DNA from: Aricia agestis
Lineage: Eukaryota > Arthropoda > Insecta > Lepidoptera > Lycaenidae
DNA length: 64,000 nucleotides
Reading direction: 5' to 3'
Assembly: GCF_905147365.1 (NCBI RefSeq)
Contig: NC_056428.1
Location: 11,252,001-11,316,000, forward strand
Shown: piece by piece, positions 43,601-58,600 of the stretch
Numbering within the stretch: position 1 is the first letter of the stretch
How the letters are laid out: each line of letters starts with the position of its first letter
The notes under the pieces: model-generated
Told to the model about the DNA's origin: nothing
Database searches by the model: none
The model's input: the letters and a program-made list of their open reading frames with translations, nothing else
Made by a program: the position numbers and the translations under genes

Positions 43601-46600
43601 CTAATTTCTCCTTCAAATTTCTCCTGGGTCGCTGCTAAACTAGGTCTGGTAATACGTGGAAAAAGCAGGGACATAAATGAGTTTTGGCTTTATAACTTAA
43701 CCTAGTCTAGAACATCAGTCCATAATTCTATTAAATATAACAAATGGAGTTTTAGGAATCTCACTAAGCACTTATATTATTGCAAAACTACTGCCTACCT
43801 ACTTAAGGATAGCATATTAGTTATTAGTTACAGAATATAGCTGTTGGGCTATTGCATCAAATGTCGTGATGATTTTTATCGCGATATTCAGCGCTGCGGC
43901 ATTCAAGGCAGCAGCCTAAGCCAAGACTTGTGTAGTCTCAATCTTAACGTGCAAATATTCCAATACTAACACATGGAGCAAAATATATTTTCAGGACTCG
44001 GGCGTGGTAGTGAGCGAGGCTAGCCAGGGCTCCATCGAAGTCCTGGACAAGTCCACCACCAGCCAGTGGAGCGTGTCCGAGGCGACGCGCACCGACGACG
44101 ACAAACAGCCCGACAGCATGACGCCCGATGAGGCCGAGATACTCCTCAGCTCCAGGTGATTGTGAACTCTGTGGTTATAGTGTTAAGGTCGCTATTACAA
44201 GATCAGAACTTAAGGAGTTCTGACAAAAAGTCTTAGGCCGCTGTCTTGATTATTGCGACGAGCGAGTTGGACGCGACAGCGATATTGAAAAATCACAAGG
44301 CAGCCCTTGTTGCCTGCCTTGTTTGCAAAATTGGCGCAAGATTCGAGGCAAAGACCTAATATTTCATTGATACTCCAAGACAAATTGCAAAAATGACTAA
44401 CTGCGAACGTAACGCGAATGGAGTATTAGGGGGGTATTACATTATCATATATATTGGATCATTTCTATGATCATATATAGGATCCAATATATATGATCAT
44501 TTGATCATATCTGCGTATTACATTATCATATTTCATTGATCCTATTTTACGTCATATGTGGTTTCAATAGCCAATATATAGCGCTAACGCTGACAGGTAT
44601 TGACGTCAGGGTTACTAGATATCAGAGAATTCGATTTGTCAAAAGACATCGTCATTTTTAATATGGCTTGTTTTTTGTTATTTTAGCAAGATTATCGAAG
44701 TATATAATTAGAAAAATAATTACATTATATTATTTGAAACAAAAAAAAAAGAAATTGAAAACTCTTTTTTATATTAAATAACTGGCAACACCTATTTCTA
44801 TGACCGTATTGCGTATTGGATCCAATCTCTCAGCAAATGTCAAAAATCTATGATCAAGGAAGAAATGAATCATATGTCTATATTACATTATCCAATATCA
44901 TTGACTCAATGATCTCGGATCCAATATATATGATAATCTAATATCCCCCTTAGGCCTCTGGCTCGAATTTGCTCGCCGCGAATTTCAAAGTAGAGACCTT
45001 ATTGCATCTTGGTAGTAAGAAATAGATATAGACTAACATATAGCTCTGTCTTTCTCTAAATATTTTCCTTCTCATCTCTGTGTAATAGAATAATAATTGT
45101 ACTCAATTTATTCTCAATGACTGAGTAATTCACAGAAGTTCACTGCCCATTAAAGATAAGTGCGTAAGATGTGCTACATGTTCTTGAGATAAATATTATC
45201 TAGACCAGTCCTTATTTATGACACGTTCATTCACTGGGCTGCGTCTATTCAATCATATTAATTTTATTTTTTTAAATTCGTTTTGTCCATTGAAGATAGA
45301 ATAAAGAAGAACGGTCTTACTACAAAAGATTTAAACACCTGTTGAACAGTTGATTAGAAAAAAAACAGTAAAAAATGGTCTCAAAACAACTGTTTAATAG
45401 ATGTTTAAATCTTTTGTGGTAAGACCGGAAGTGTTTTATAGTAGGATAATTCTTTATAAGGCCCACGTTGGCCCCATATTCGACCAATACTAGCAATCAA
45501 CAATAGAGAAGAAAGGCTTATAATATCTGCAGCTATGATCCATATTCCATAATCACGTCCATAATACGAGTATTATTGAAGTCCATGGTAGCATACATGA
45601 TGCAGCCATTCATTATGGCCCAAAGTCTTTAGTGCACTATATAATTTTTTGTGTATGTTTATAGTTCTTTCTTTCTTCTTAGTCATTCTAATAGTAAGTA
45701 GTTACTGTTTGTCTACTCTGAAAACCTAAAACCTTTTTATCTAAATACAAATCGTGTGTAAAAGTAAGCAATGCCGCATCCACCGTTTTAAGTAATTTTA
45801 CCTCTTGTATGATCTTTATGTCAACGACATAAGGATCAAATCAACTCCAAGATATGGACGGTCTGTAGGGTCAGAATTGCCCGAGGCATTGCGTACCCCA
45901 AAACAGAAGGTTCTAAATAACGCACTGGGTCTGAGCGCCCTTCAAAATTGCCCGAGGCAAATTGAAACATAGCGACACTACTTATGTTTATTCTGAGGTT
46001 TTCTGACTGAAGTTTATCTATTCAATTCTGTCACATACATCGGATTGGCTAACGTCAAAATATTAACCAATCAACAATGATGTTTAATAGATAAACTTTC
46101 ATCAAAAACCTTAGAAATTGGGCAGTAGAATTCTAGTTTGTATTGCACTGTGAAATAAATGCACTATGCCAGGAAACAGGAGGACTCATACAGTACAGAG
46201 TAAAAGTAAACGCTTTTATGTAAAGAAAGAGGGCTACATTAATCATTATGCATAGTAAAATCGACTTCACCACCCAAGCATCAAGCATACAATTCAAATT
46301 AATCCCTCGATCGCTGATTCTTGGAAATCTATTGTTATTGTATTGTCTGTTTTTCACTTTTTCTATACTAAATTAGTTAAAGTAAAATTTTGCTTTGAAA
46401 CTTAGATTTTAATATTATGTGTTGTCCTGTGTCCTTGATCATTAAGGCTCAGTCTGTATTCAAAAATATCATGCGTTCTCCTTGTTTTATGTACGGAAAC
46501 AGAAGAGAGATGATGATTATTTATTATTAATTTTAATTCAGATAAGCACAAGTGAGCCTTAAACTTGAACTTTTAGAATTTAGCGACTTAATTTTATACT

Positions 46601-49600
46601 CTTTGGTTAACACTCTGTTTCAATTCAGATTGTACTAAATGTAAATGAAGCTCAGTATCATGCCAAAAAAAAAAAAAGATACATACAGCCGAACGTGTAA
46701 CCTCCTCCTTTTTTGGAAGTCGGTAAAAATACTACCATATTAAGAACCTAGAACCTAACGCAAGAATGAAGTAAATTTTTAGTTTTTCGATTGCATTTAT
46801 ACCAAAATGAATTGAAACTAGAGTACAATGCACGGTTACTATTTTCTATGAAACGAATTTATGTCCTTGTCTGTTGCACGCCTATCTAGTCTCTCACAAA
46901 TTACTTCTTCGTAAGTATCTTAGTATAGGATGTGCTTACTTCCGGCTTGTTACTGTTATTAAATGTTATTTTACTATTTTGCATGCCGCCTGTGCGCACT
47001 ACGCTTCATTCTTGCCCGAACACATTCGCAGTATACTGGAGAAAAAACTTAGGTAAGCCCGCTTATGTCGTAAGCATCTTATATTTCTTCCCTCTTACTA
47101 GTAAATATATTTATATAACTTTTATATTATACAGCGTATAACTATTCGAGGTCTATCAGTCTTTGTTTGTCATGTGATGCCAGGCAGAGGCAGAGCTTGT
47201 AATGCCGTGTAAATTTTTTTATTAGTAAGGGGGTTAATGTTTTATTTATTTTATATTAAGCATAAATCGTTTAGATGTTCTCTATTTACTTTTGCATTTA
47301 CTTTATATATTCGTCCATGCTAAGTATAATAATAATGTAAGTATGTAATAAGATATAACATTACTGCTCTGTTTTGAAGAAATTGACGAATACTATTTTG
47401 GGTGGTCATGTTTATTGTGATTCCAAACACCTTAAATATGATCTTGAGCAAAAGATGGATGCTATTTTGTTTTCGAACCTTGCTTGAAGTCTGCTGTTAA
47501 GGACCCACTCATTAACGTTATCGTTGACCGCAGACAAGAGGCGCTGCTGTCGGACGAGCAGGCGCAGGAGATAGTGGCGATGCTGTCGCCGCACGCGCCG
47601 CCGCACGACAACGGCGTCTCGCTCAACGATAGCTACCAGTCCGTGCTCTCGTACGAGAGGTGAGTACAGTTCTACAAGGATAGACAATGATTAGAAACAT
47701 CTGTCGCTCATATTGACACCAGCATTATTTCTGTCTTTAATCCACTTTGGTCTTTTTTTACCTCATCATTAGTGATTATTAGTTAACATTGAAGAGCTTG
47801 GGTGTGAAAAAAGTCTCTCGACTGCTTCTCAAGTTACATTTTACAAGATAGTGGTTCTAATATCGACCAAAGGACCTGTAGACCGTAGTCAATTTCAACT
47901 TATATTTGCATTCCTCATTCAAGTTAATTTTCTACTTAATTTAACCTATTTTAAAGTTTAAATAAACTTTACAGCATGCAGTCAGTGGACGAAAGCTACG
48001 AGTTTGTGTCTTTGGAGACAGACGCGAAGCAGGCGGCGGAACCGGCGGCGGAACCCTCGGAACCAACTCGGGAACCGGTGGTTCCGGATCCAGAAACTCA
48101 GGAACCGGGAACCCAGGAACCAGCTGAAGAAGCTTCGACCAGCGTCTTCGAGCACTACCCCCCGCAAGCGTTGAGGGAACTGGCAGAGGAGAATGGGATA
48201 CATTACTTTGAAGATGGACACTTCTATACAGAGGTAAGACTATAATATAAGATCAAGTGGAATAAACAATTTAAAACCATCAATGCTATGGCTACTTTTC
48301 ACTGAATCGATTTAGTAGTAAGAAAAGATTTAGAAGTAAGAAAAAAGTAAAGATTAGTTTCTAAAGAAACTAATCTTTACTTTTTTCTTTGTCTAAAACT
48401 GCTTTCCAAAACTACCACCTATTCTTCAATTCTAAATATACTTTTATTTTCAGGTGGCGGGACTCCCGCCGGTTGAAGAGGACGACGATGATGATTATTA
48501 CCCACCAGTATTTGTTAAGCGGAATACCAAAGTTAAATTCAGGTATGTTTTTGAAGGCACGCATTGAAAAAAATCGTATATTATAATTACTATATAGTCA
48601 GGTCGCGTTAGACTGAATATTATTAATGGTAGGTCAGGATCAAAGTAGTTTGTAATAGACATGTCTATAAAAAACTTATCTAATGGTGGCCATACACCAT
48701 CCTCATGCCAATTCACTCCCACACACGGTCAGTTCTAACTGATCCAATCGGTAGCGTCATGCCGATTGGACGATAGGAAGGATGGTGTATGACCAGCATT
48801 GGCCCTTATACTTTCACCGATAAGCCTATCTAGTGTCGCCAAGCGATCTTAAAGTTTCACGCTATCTATACTATAAAGCCTTTATATTCCAGCACGCAAC
48901 CGATGCGCGTGTTCTCGACGCACTCAGTCCGCGAGTACGACCGCCGAAACGAGGACGTCGACCCCGTGGCCGCGTCGGCCGAGTACGAGCTCGAGAAGCG
49001 AGTGGAGAAGATGCACGTGTTCCCCGTGGACCTGGTTAAAGGCGCCGATGGCCTCGGACTGTCTATCATCGGTGAGTGACGCCATCTTGTCATCGAGATT
49101 CCAATTTCAAGTGTTTTATGAACGTGTTTCAATTGTCATGTGGGCCTGTTTTCATAACTTGGATGTTGCTTCGAGAGCAAGGTGTCTCACGCGTTGGATA
49201 TAGAATGCTTGTATGATACATAAAAAAATGTTTGTCAGACAACAAAAAAAGTAAAAACATTGTAAGTAACAACCATATCGTTCGTTTACGTACTCGCTTA
49301 CTAATAAAAATGTTTAAACAACTTAGGACAAAGAATTGTACAAGGGAGCTGTGTGTGTACTGTGTAAATGATTTTATAAGTGAGGTGCTAATCATATTTT
49401 AATGTCTTTTGTCATTTTAACCCAGGTATGGGCGTGGGCGCGGACGCTGGGTTGGAAAAGCTGGGCATCTTCGTGAAGACAATCACGGACAGCGGCGCGG
49501 CAGCGCGCGACGGCCGCATACACGTTAACGATCAGATCATAGAGGTCGACGGCAAGAGCTTGGTGAGTGACAGTCGACAGAGACAGATATATTCATGAAG

Positions 49601-52600
49601 ACGATCACTGGATTGCTTTCAGTCGCCTGGGTATCAGTTCTAAATTCGAATGGCATTTAAAAACGCATCGCGATGTTGCAATATGAATAAATAAATAACC
49701 CTTAATATTATAAATGCCAAAGTGTTTGTTTCAAGTCATCTCCTGACTCTTAAAAAAGCTTGATAAGTTTCCGTCTTTATCCGATAGAGATAAATCATAC
49801 TAATATCGCAAGTGTAAAAATCGTCTGTACCGGTATGTACAGACAGACGGACAGGGTGAGTGGATAAGGTGTAGGGGTACCTACGCGTTATACAGTTGAA
49901 CCGATTAAACATTTCGTGTTTGAAACCCCACAAATACAGGAGCCACGTAAAAAGTTACGCATTTTGAAACACAATATAACAAATACATTCAGTACATACG
50001 TATTAACTTTTGTCAGGTGGGCGTTACCCAAGCGTACGCGGCCTCGGTGCTGCGTAACACCTCTGGCCCGGTCAAGTTCCTCATTGGGCGGGAGAAGGAC
50101 CCCGAGAACAGCGAAGTGGCGCACCTCATACGACAGTCCCTCGCCGCCGATAAGGAGAGGGAGGAGAGGTATTGTGGACCTTATGTTGTATATATAAGTT
50201 GTTTGTATAACCTTATGTTGTATATATAAGCATAGAATTAGAACGAGAAAAGGCATTCCATACAATCGTCAGCGCGAAAATGTGTCACCATCGAAATGAG
50301 TGAGCTCACTCATCTGAGAGCAGTGCGCCTTAGGACACGGTAACAGTCGGACGTGTTTCATTCATTAATTACCGCGTTGTTTTTCGCTACATTTCGCTCC
50401 AGAATGCCGTCATGTACCTTCCGACAGTGCAGTAACAAAACGAGGAATACAAATAAAGCCAAAGGTGTAATATTTCACACGTAATTACTAAGATTTTATT
50501 AATATTTAAATTATTGTCTTCCACTTTAAGAGAAAAATCAAAGCCAAGCGTAAAATGAGCGAAAGAGAAAGCAGTATATGATATTACTGTAAGACAAAAA
50601 AGGACGACAATATTTTCTCGATTCGATTAAAGCATAAAATGAGCGAAAGAGAAAGTAGTATATGCTATTACTGTAAGACAAAAAAGGACGACAATATTTT
50701 CTCGATACACATTTTGCATGCAAAAACATTGCTACGGTTTTGACAGCATACAGCCCGTCAAAAAAGTCACGACATTAATAGAGTCGCCACTTGTTTCCGG
50801 TGTGGCCTCTTATGGCCACACTGTATCCAGTCACTATAAAAGATTTTGATACTTTATATTAAGTACAGTGTAAAAAACACGTAAATATTATTATGATTTA
50901 TAATTATATATTATGTAGTTAAGAAAATTTGAAATAATTATGACGTAGTTATAGTGTGTTTAATTTACGACATTACAAGAAACAATCTAATCTATGTAAA
51001 GTATTATAATCTTTGTATCATAGTCTGTCTCTGTCAAGAAAGCGAAGAAATTAAAAAGTGGCAACATCGTAGTGTCATCCCTTTCAAATCAATCTAAGAA
51101 AAAAGGGATGACATTACGATGTTTCCACTTTTAATTTCTTCACTTTCTTGATGGACTATACAAGGTGTAACAAAAATAAGTGATAATACTTTAGGGTGTG
51201 TATGTGTTCCTTATAGAGAGTTCACTGTGAAAGTAGCAGCGCTGAAAGACCAATTTTTTTTTCACTTTTCTATGGGGAAACTCGTGACGTTCGGGCGCTT
51301 GCCCATACAAAAGTGAAAAAAAAATTAGGTCTTTCAGCGCTGCTACTTTCACAGTGAACTCTCTACAAGGAACACATACACACCCTGAAGTATTATCACT
51401 TATTTTTGTTACACCCTGTATAAAAATGCAATAACTCGATTAAACGGTTGAACCGATGTGGCTAATTTTAGTCTTAAAATATTCCTGGAAGTCCAGGGAA
51501 GGTTTATAAGTGACACGAAGTTCACCGGGACATTCAGTCACTAGTGAGACATATTATGAATTTATAGCACCTGTTATTTAAGTACCCTCTCCCTGAGAGC
51601 TGCAGACTACTGCTACTTTGATGACTGCCAGTGAGAGCTGAGAGAAGCTCACTCCTTTTTTATTAAGGAGCTACTTATTTAAGAAAATACAAAAAATAAA
51701 TAAATTAAAAACACGGTTTTATTATTTTAATAAAATATGATCATCCAAATATTCTACAATACAGCCGGAAACAGAATCATCGCCACTTTCTAGGTCCATG
51801 TAGTTACAGCAGTGGTGTCACAGTGAAGAGGCACTTTCATCTTCAATAAGCAGCTCTTCAATATCCTAATAAAGGGTTAATTCCCACTTCTTGTATTTAT
51901 TTTCAGTGTTTTTTTTTTCAAAATGATAGCATATATTCTCCCAGTTATTTCGGTTATTTCGTTAAACGCTTTTTCTGCTACCTGTAAACATAAAACGTAA
52001 AAATTGTAATATTATATTACGCTGCATCAAAGTATTAAAGGAGTTAAGCACATATACTGTGACGCGAGAATTTTATATGCATCTAAGATATATAATTACG
52101 CAAAGCACCTAAGTCAAAGTATCAATCATTTTTAGGCGCGTTATATGATAGATTTCTTTGACAGTTCATTGTTTACGTAAACATAGGGTTTATGTAAAAT
52201 TATTGCTTTAATAAACTACATAATACTTACTCAGGCTACTTAAAACTGCAATAAACAATAAAATTAACTAACAAAATTTATAAAACAAACGCTTAATTAC
52301 CTGCTACTATGGTGATTGAGCGATCAGAATCGGAAATATTGACGCGAGAATTTCAGTAATATTTTCGCATTTTACTATTTTTCTTCAATGAAAATCTTCA
52401 AATTTTCTGCACTTATCACACGTCTTTCACTTTAATTATTCATATTATTCACAGTAACATGTAGTTTTCACATTGCAAAACTAAATTTAAGCAAATTGAA
52501 AATCTTTGTTTTGTAAATTTTATGTCATAGAGTATTGATACAACAAAGGGACAAATGTCAAAAGAGTGTTGCTATTGCTCAAAAAAAAAGTTTCGCCTCC

Positions 52601-55600
52601 TAGACATTCTTGACGCACTATACGTCGTATCTAAGTATTTTGATATCGTTGGTAATAAGGGCTAAAATTGCACTGTGTATGCTACACGTCGGGCCCAGAC
52701 AAGTTCCTTATAAAGCGAGAAAGCACTCCGAGAACAGCGAAATGGTGGCCATTGGTCACTATTGTCATTTTTAGGCTATTGCATAGCTTTTCCTGCGGGA
52801 TTTGAGCCCCATTCCGACCGGCACAGCGTTGCCATACTTCGGCGGGGTGTTTGTGTGCGTGCGACCAGACGTATGCGAATTATAATTGCATAAGTTGATG
52901 AAAAATATTATGCAATAGCTTTATCGCGGCAGTCCCCTAGTGTCACACGTATTTTAATTTTTTTTTATATCACCAGAGCATCTCGCGAGCGTCAGCGGCG
53001 GCAGGCGGAAGAGGGGGCGCCGGCGTCGGACGCGCCTCGACACCCCGAAATACTCGAGCTGCGGGCGTTACTCAACGAGGTATATAATACATCCCTACTA
53101 ATATTATAAATCCGAAGGTCTGTCTGTCTATCTGTTATCCCTTGAAACCGGTGAACCGATTTTGCTGAGTATGGAGATACTTTAGGAAAAGATGGGATAC
53201 TTTTTATCCCAAAAAGTGTACGGTTACCGCGCGATAAACTAATTTTTGCCAATAACAAGTTTTCGCTAGTGTGTAACAAGTTAAAGCTAAAATAACATTT
53301 TAAGCATCACAGCACGACGACACGTATGACTTAAAAAATCTAAAAATGTTAAAGTGTAATGGTCATAAAATATAAGCAATAAATTCTTATTAAACCACAA
53401 GAAAATGTGCTTCTTCTTTTGGCATATATTATGCCGTAACCCTATTTTAGACGTTGCTGGTGTCTGAGTGAAAATACAAATGCAATTACATTTTGTGAAA
53501 TATGTGTCATTGTCTCTTTCGAGGGCTGATATACATTTTTACATACCATAATTATGCAACGATTGGAAAAACTGAACGTAGAATTTACTCTTTTCTTTCT
53601 TACCTACTTTTTTCAGTTAGCGGGCATGGAGGCGGGGGGCGGGTCCGCGGCGGAAGTTAGCGCGCGCGTACGCGAGTGGTGCGGCGCGCGCGCACCCGCC
53701 GACCAGTTGCGACGCGCGCTCACTACGGCTGCGGATACGGCCGCAAGAGCTGTGGCTAAGTACGACAAGGTATGTTAAGCTAAGCTGCTAATAGCCTTTT
53801 CTAATATCTCAAAAAAAAAAGGTATGAAGCACGCAAGCCGCAATTTTAATGGCTTAAGAGAAAAAAATATAAATGCGAAAGTGTGTCTGTCAAACCGCTG
53901 GACTGATTTGGTTAAAATTTGGTATGGAGAAAATATTGAGTCCCTAGGAAGGACATAGGATACTTTTTCCCCAGAAAAATTGACTGCTCCTGCGCGTTTA
54001 ACGAATTTTAGCGCAACAACGTTGCGGGCATCAGCCAGAAAACTATATAATAGTAAACCTAACGTTATACATTGAAAAAATACTCAAACCATGCGGGCTA
54101 GAATAGTCTTCGTTTGTAGAGGACGTGATAAAAATGATACAGAAGACACGACAATTCACATACATCATAGCCGGCCTTAGACGAGCAATTTTATTTTTAT
54201 TTGTCAATATCACGCTTCAATTTTATTGAACAGTTTATTTGAAAATTAGATTGCAGGCGCGCGATGTTTAATATCAACCCTACAGGGTCAATAATATTAC
54301 GCAATACGTGATATTGACAATAAAATCGCCTAAGGGCCGGCGTAGACCATAGTCTTATTTTTTTTGTGGTCAGGCGCGTCGGGCGTTGCGCGAGTGGCGT
54401 CGCACGCGGGCGGCTGTGCGCGCGCGCGAGGAGTGGTGGAGCAACGAGCTGCGGGAGGCGCACAGGGAGTACTCCGCCGCGCTCTCCGCGCTGCACGACC
54501 GCGTCGCGCGGCTCGAGGTGCTGCTGCTGGTGAGTGTGCGCAATACACTAGACCACGAGAAAAACCATCCTCGTCAGTCATCACTATTGATGAGTGGCAG
54601 CAGAGACCATGGTGGCAGTCCTCCAAGCTTAGAGCCACTGGACCGCGGAGGCGTCATACATATACCTGTACCGCATTATTTATTGCACCTGTACACTACA
54701 CCAAATACTGCTATACGCAAAACTCTTTTAGACAATATCTAACAAACATACATATAACAGGAGACACAGAAGAAGGCTGGTCTGCCGGTGATGTTGCCGC
54801 ACGAGCCGTCAGCGCGCCGCGAGACGCCGCCGCTCCCGCGCCGGCCAGACCCCGACCCACTGCTTATTAATGGTATGTTTTTATTTGTATGTGAATAACA
54901 CTTAAAAAGCGAAAAAAAGAATTATTTATTTTACCAAAAAAAACATAATACATTAAGGGCCTGTTTCACCACTTCCCGATATTACGTGCCGGATAGGCTA
55001 TCCACGACTTATTTGACAGATTCTCCATACTCTATCTGCCAAGTTAAGTGGTGGTGGAGAGTGGCGGAACTTATCAGGAAGTGGTGAAACAGGCCCTAAA
55101 AGTAACAAAAGATACACCAACAAAGAAACAACAGTAAAATTTTCAAGGATTCAAGGAAATTCAGATTAGAACTCGTGACGATACTATGGCACAACACGTG
55201 AAGTGGTCCATATAATAATATAATAATTATACCTCTATAGTTTTATTAACGTCCACCGTCCAACGCATGTCAATAATGGCTTTTACTGCCAAATAACTAA
55301 TTATAATAATTATTATTATTATCCTTCCTATTACAGATCCTTTCAGCTCGGACAGCGATCTATCTGATCTATCGCCGATCGAGGACGAATATGCCAAAGT
55401 AGATAAGTCTGATAGGAAAAAAGTGATACCTGACATCGGCGACGTGACCGCAACGACCGCTAGCGAAGTCAAAACGACCGCCAACGCCGTGACGTCACAG
55501 AGTATAGTGTCGACTCAGTCTAACGCGACACACAATGTAGTGTCGTCTCACTCTAACGTGACGCACAGCAGTGTAGTGTCGTCCCACTCTAACGCGTCAC

Positions 55601-58600
55601 ACAGCTTAGCGTCGTCTCACTCTAGCACTGTCTCGCAATCAAATGTCGTGACGTCGTACGTCAACGTCGCGACAACCAGTGCACCTTCTCCAGTCAACAC
55701 GGTCAATCAAGTCTCTGCAACGACAATAGTGCCAGCTAGTGGTACCGACACTATGTAAGTATATTTTATATGTATATTAGAGAGCTAGAACAGAAATGTA
55801 AATATTGTTCTACTGTATTGCTCATAAGCTCGGTCTGAGAACTCTGGAGTCTGGTGTCCTAAAATACAGGCAACGCCTAGTTTAGGCACCAGTCTTGCAC
55901 AAAACCTGTATGTTATGTAGAATTGTCATCTTCATCAATGCTGTAATTTTGTGGTGAGAAAAAAATATAATATTAAGAAAAAAAATTATGTGCAGTAGGA
56001 GCACCGCGTCGGTCGCATCTGTCGCGTCAGTCGCATCAGCGACGTCGGCGGCGTCGTCGGTCGCGTCACGCGAGCTCGACGCTGCGGTGCCGCGCGGCGC
56101 GCTGCTCGACACGTCCGCACACCGCGCGCGCACCGACCTCGCGCGACATCGACACCACGCGCCGCACGCGCATTCCCCGCACTCGCACTCGCCGCACTCA
56201 CTCAGCAATGCCAGCTCCGTAAGTACACGACAACTTCAACAATTACATCTCAAGATACGGCCCTTTCTCTTTGCTAACATATAACTGTGCGGCCGCGAAC
56301 AGGGGAAAACTCGATCAATACAAGGATCTTGTGGCACTCAGACGTCATGCCGACGTCGACGCAGGACTCATGCGGACGTGGATGCCAATTGCCAAGCACT
56401 TGTTAGTCAAAATGACGTCAATGATATTGTGATTTTCGCCACGAAATAATAAAATACACTAACTCGTAACTATTTTTATAGAATCATGTAACATGGACGT
56501 CGGAAAAATACAAACAATTATTAACAGTAGACTTACAACTCTACGTTTTCAGTACGACGGACTAGATGACTCTTACAACGACTCCGCTGACGAATCCCTC
56601 AGTGAATCTACGTCGGGGGCGCCCAACACACACCATACGGTAATACATTTTATTCTAGTTGTGTATAGTAGTGTTGCAAGAAAGATTTTACTGTCCGTGT
56701 TAAAGCCAAAGTTTTAGACCGGTTTTTATAAAAAGATTATAATATAACAGCTTATTTTATCGCGAGTAGTTCGGGGTAGTTCCCGAACCTGTGGTAGACA
56801 ACGTAGTTTCTTCGTTCGACTTTCAAAAAGTGTATCATGATACCTGTACGGTGTCATAAATCACACCGTAGCATTTTTCACTTAACAATGCATTTTACAG
56901 TCAGTACGCGTTCATAATCAGTAAGCACCGCGCGTGCTCCCCAGCACCTTTATAATATCAATCTTATGTGGGACAATAAATAAAAATCATTTTGAATAAA
57001 AATATATTTTATTTTATTATTTTATTTATTTAGTAATGTTGTGCAGTGCAAAATTTTGTCTCGTGAATTGAGTCGTAAAGAATGGGGCAGCAACTGCTCT
57101 CTCGTATTGGTGTATTTTATAAGAATGTTATTACGTCAAATTCCTTGTCTATGGCTCTACAGAGTCAGCCATAGTCTCGTCTATTAATCTAATTAGACAG
57201 TTTAAAAATTTTGTATAATTAAAAAAAAATTACAGCGAGACACCCGTCAGAGTTGCGGTAGTTCTATCGGCAGTACCACAGACGATGGCGTCTACTCGCG
57301 CGACCATAGACATTTTCCACTGTCGGGTAAGTTATTCTCCTACATGATTATATGCCTAAGACCATAAAGTTAATATACCTAGCGGAATAGAGAAACAAAG
57401 GCCTGAGCAAGAGAGATGTCACTATCAGTTACACTGCGGGGTAAAAAGAGACGTGTGATACATGACAGCAGCACTCTTTTTTTGACGTCCAGTCGGCACG
57501 TGCCGCATGTTGACAATTTAATCTCATAGAAATTATGTTCAATCATGCTTGGGTAAGTGTATACGTACACATATTTTTACACACAGATGAAACCAATTTC
57601 GGTTTCGTTTGACAGCTCGAGATTGTTGCTCTACTCCGCTAGGTATATTAACTTTATGCCTAAGACACAAAATTGCCAAAGAGACCCTGAGGTTATTATA
57701 ACCTCAGAGATTCGAACTGTAGCTTTGACAGGGTTTTACATAACTAAGTAGTAATAATTTAGGGTGTGTAATTGGCTCCCTTGTATAAAATTCACTGTGA
57801 AAGTATTTTTAACTTTTATGTTTTTGTGAGCAATGCTTCAAGAGGAACTCTATACAAGGGACACACACACTTCAAAGTATTATCACTCTTTTTTTTGTTA
57901 CACCCTGTTTAACACGTTCACTAAAGATTATTAAAATGGCGGCTGCACATCACTGAATCTGTCTGCGTGCGACTTTAAACTATTGAGTGCTTCTTACAGA
58001 ATCAAAAATATATCGACAAGAATTCCTTTCTTTACAAAAATTTAGTAATAAATAATCTGAAGAAGGTCTCAATGTATGACTTTACACATTAGTGGGTCTA
58101 GCAGGAACAATTAACTATGTAAAGCAAGATTAGCAACGTATGCGTAACAATGTATGTTATGAATTAACTTTCATAGTATTCTCTGTGTTTATTACGAATA
58201 CATAGCTTACAATTGTTCGTATTAAACCCGATAGTACTGCCAGCTTAGTGTGTTAACCAGTTTGGGGCGATATGGGCTTATTTGTTGTGTGATTAACATT
58301 TGAGTGGGCTGTAGAAGTTAGGAAAATGTTCATATATATTTGCAGAGTTTTTATACAAGTCCTGTTCGACTCTGGTTTGGAAACATACCGCGCGGTACCG
58401 GTCATTTGATAAGTAGCTAAAATTATATGAAAATGGTAGGAACTTAAACAAAAAGAAAGGACAAGTTTATTACATTTTCACTCGAGTTGGTAGGCCGTTC
58501 TTTCGTATACGACCATAAGTTACATTTTAGGAATAGTGTTAATAATTAGGTAAGTTAGGTAAAGTCTCATATACAATGAAAGAGAAAATCCGGGCTAGGT

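Noticed and set aside
46874..47141. Small plus-strand frames in neurabin intron 3
   Set aside because: No homology recognised, no splice context fitting the neurabin phases, and AT-rich composition.
54197..54638. Arg/Ala-rich frames on both strands around 54200-54870
   Set aside because: Shadows of the GC-rich coding exons 12 and 13, in wrong frames across the introns.
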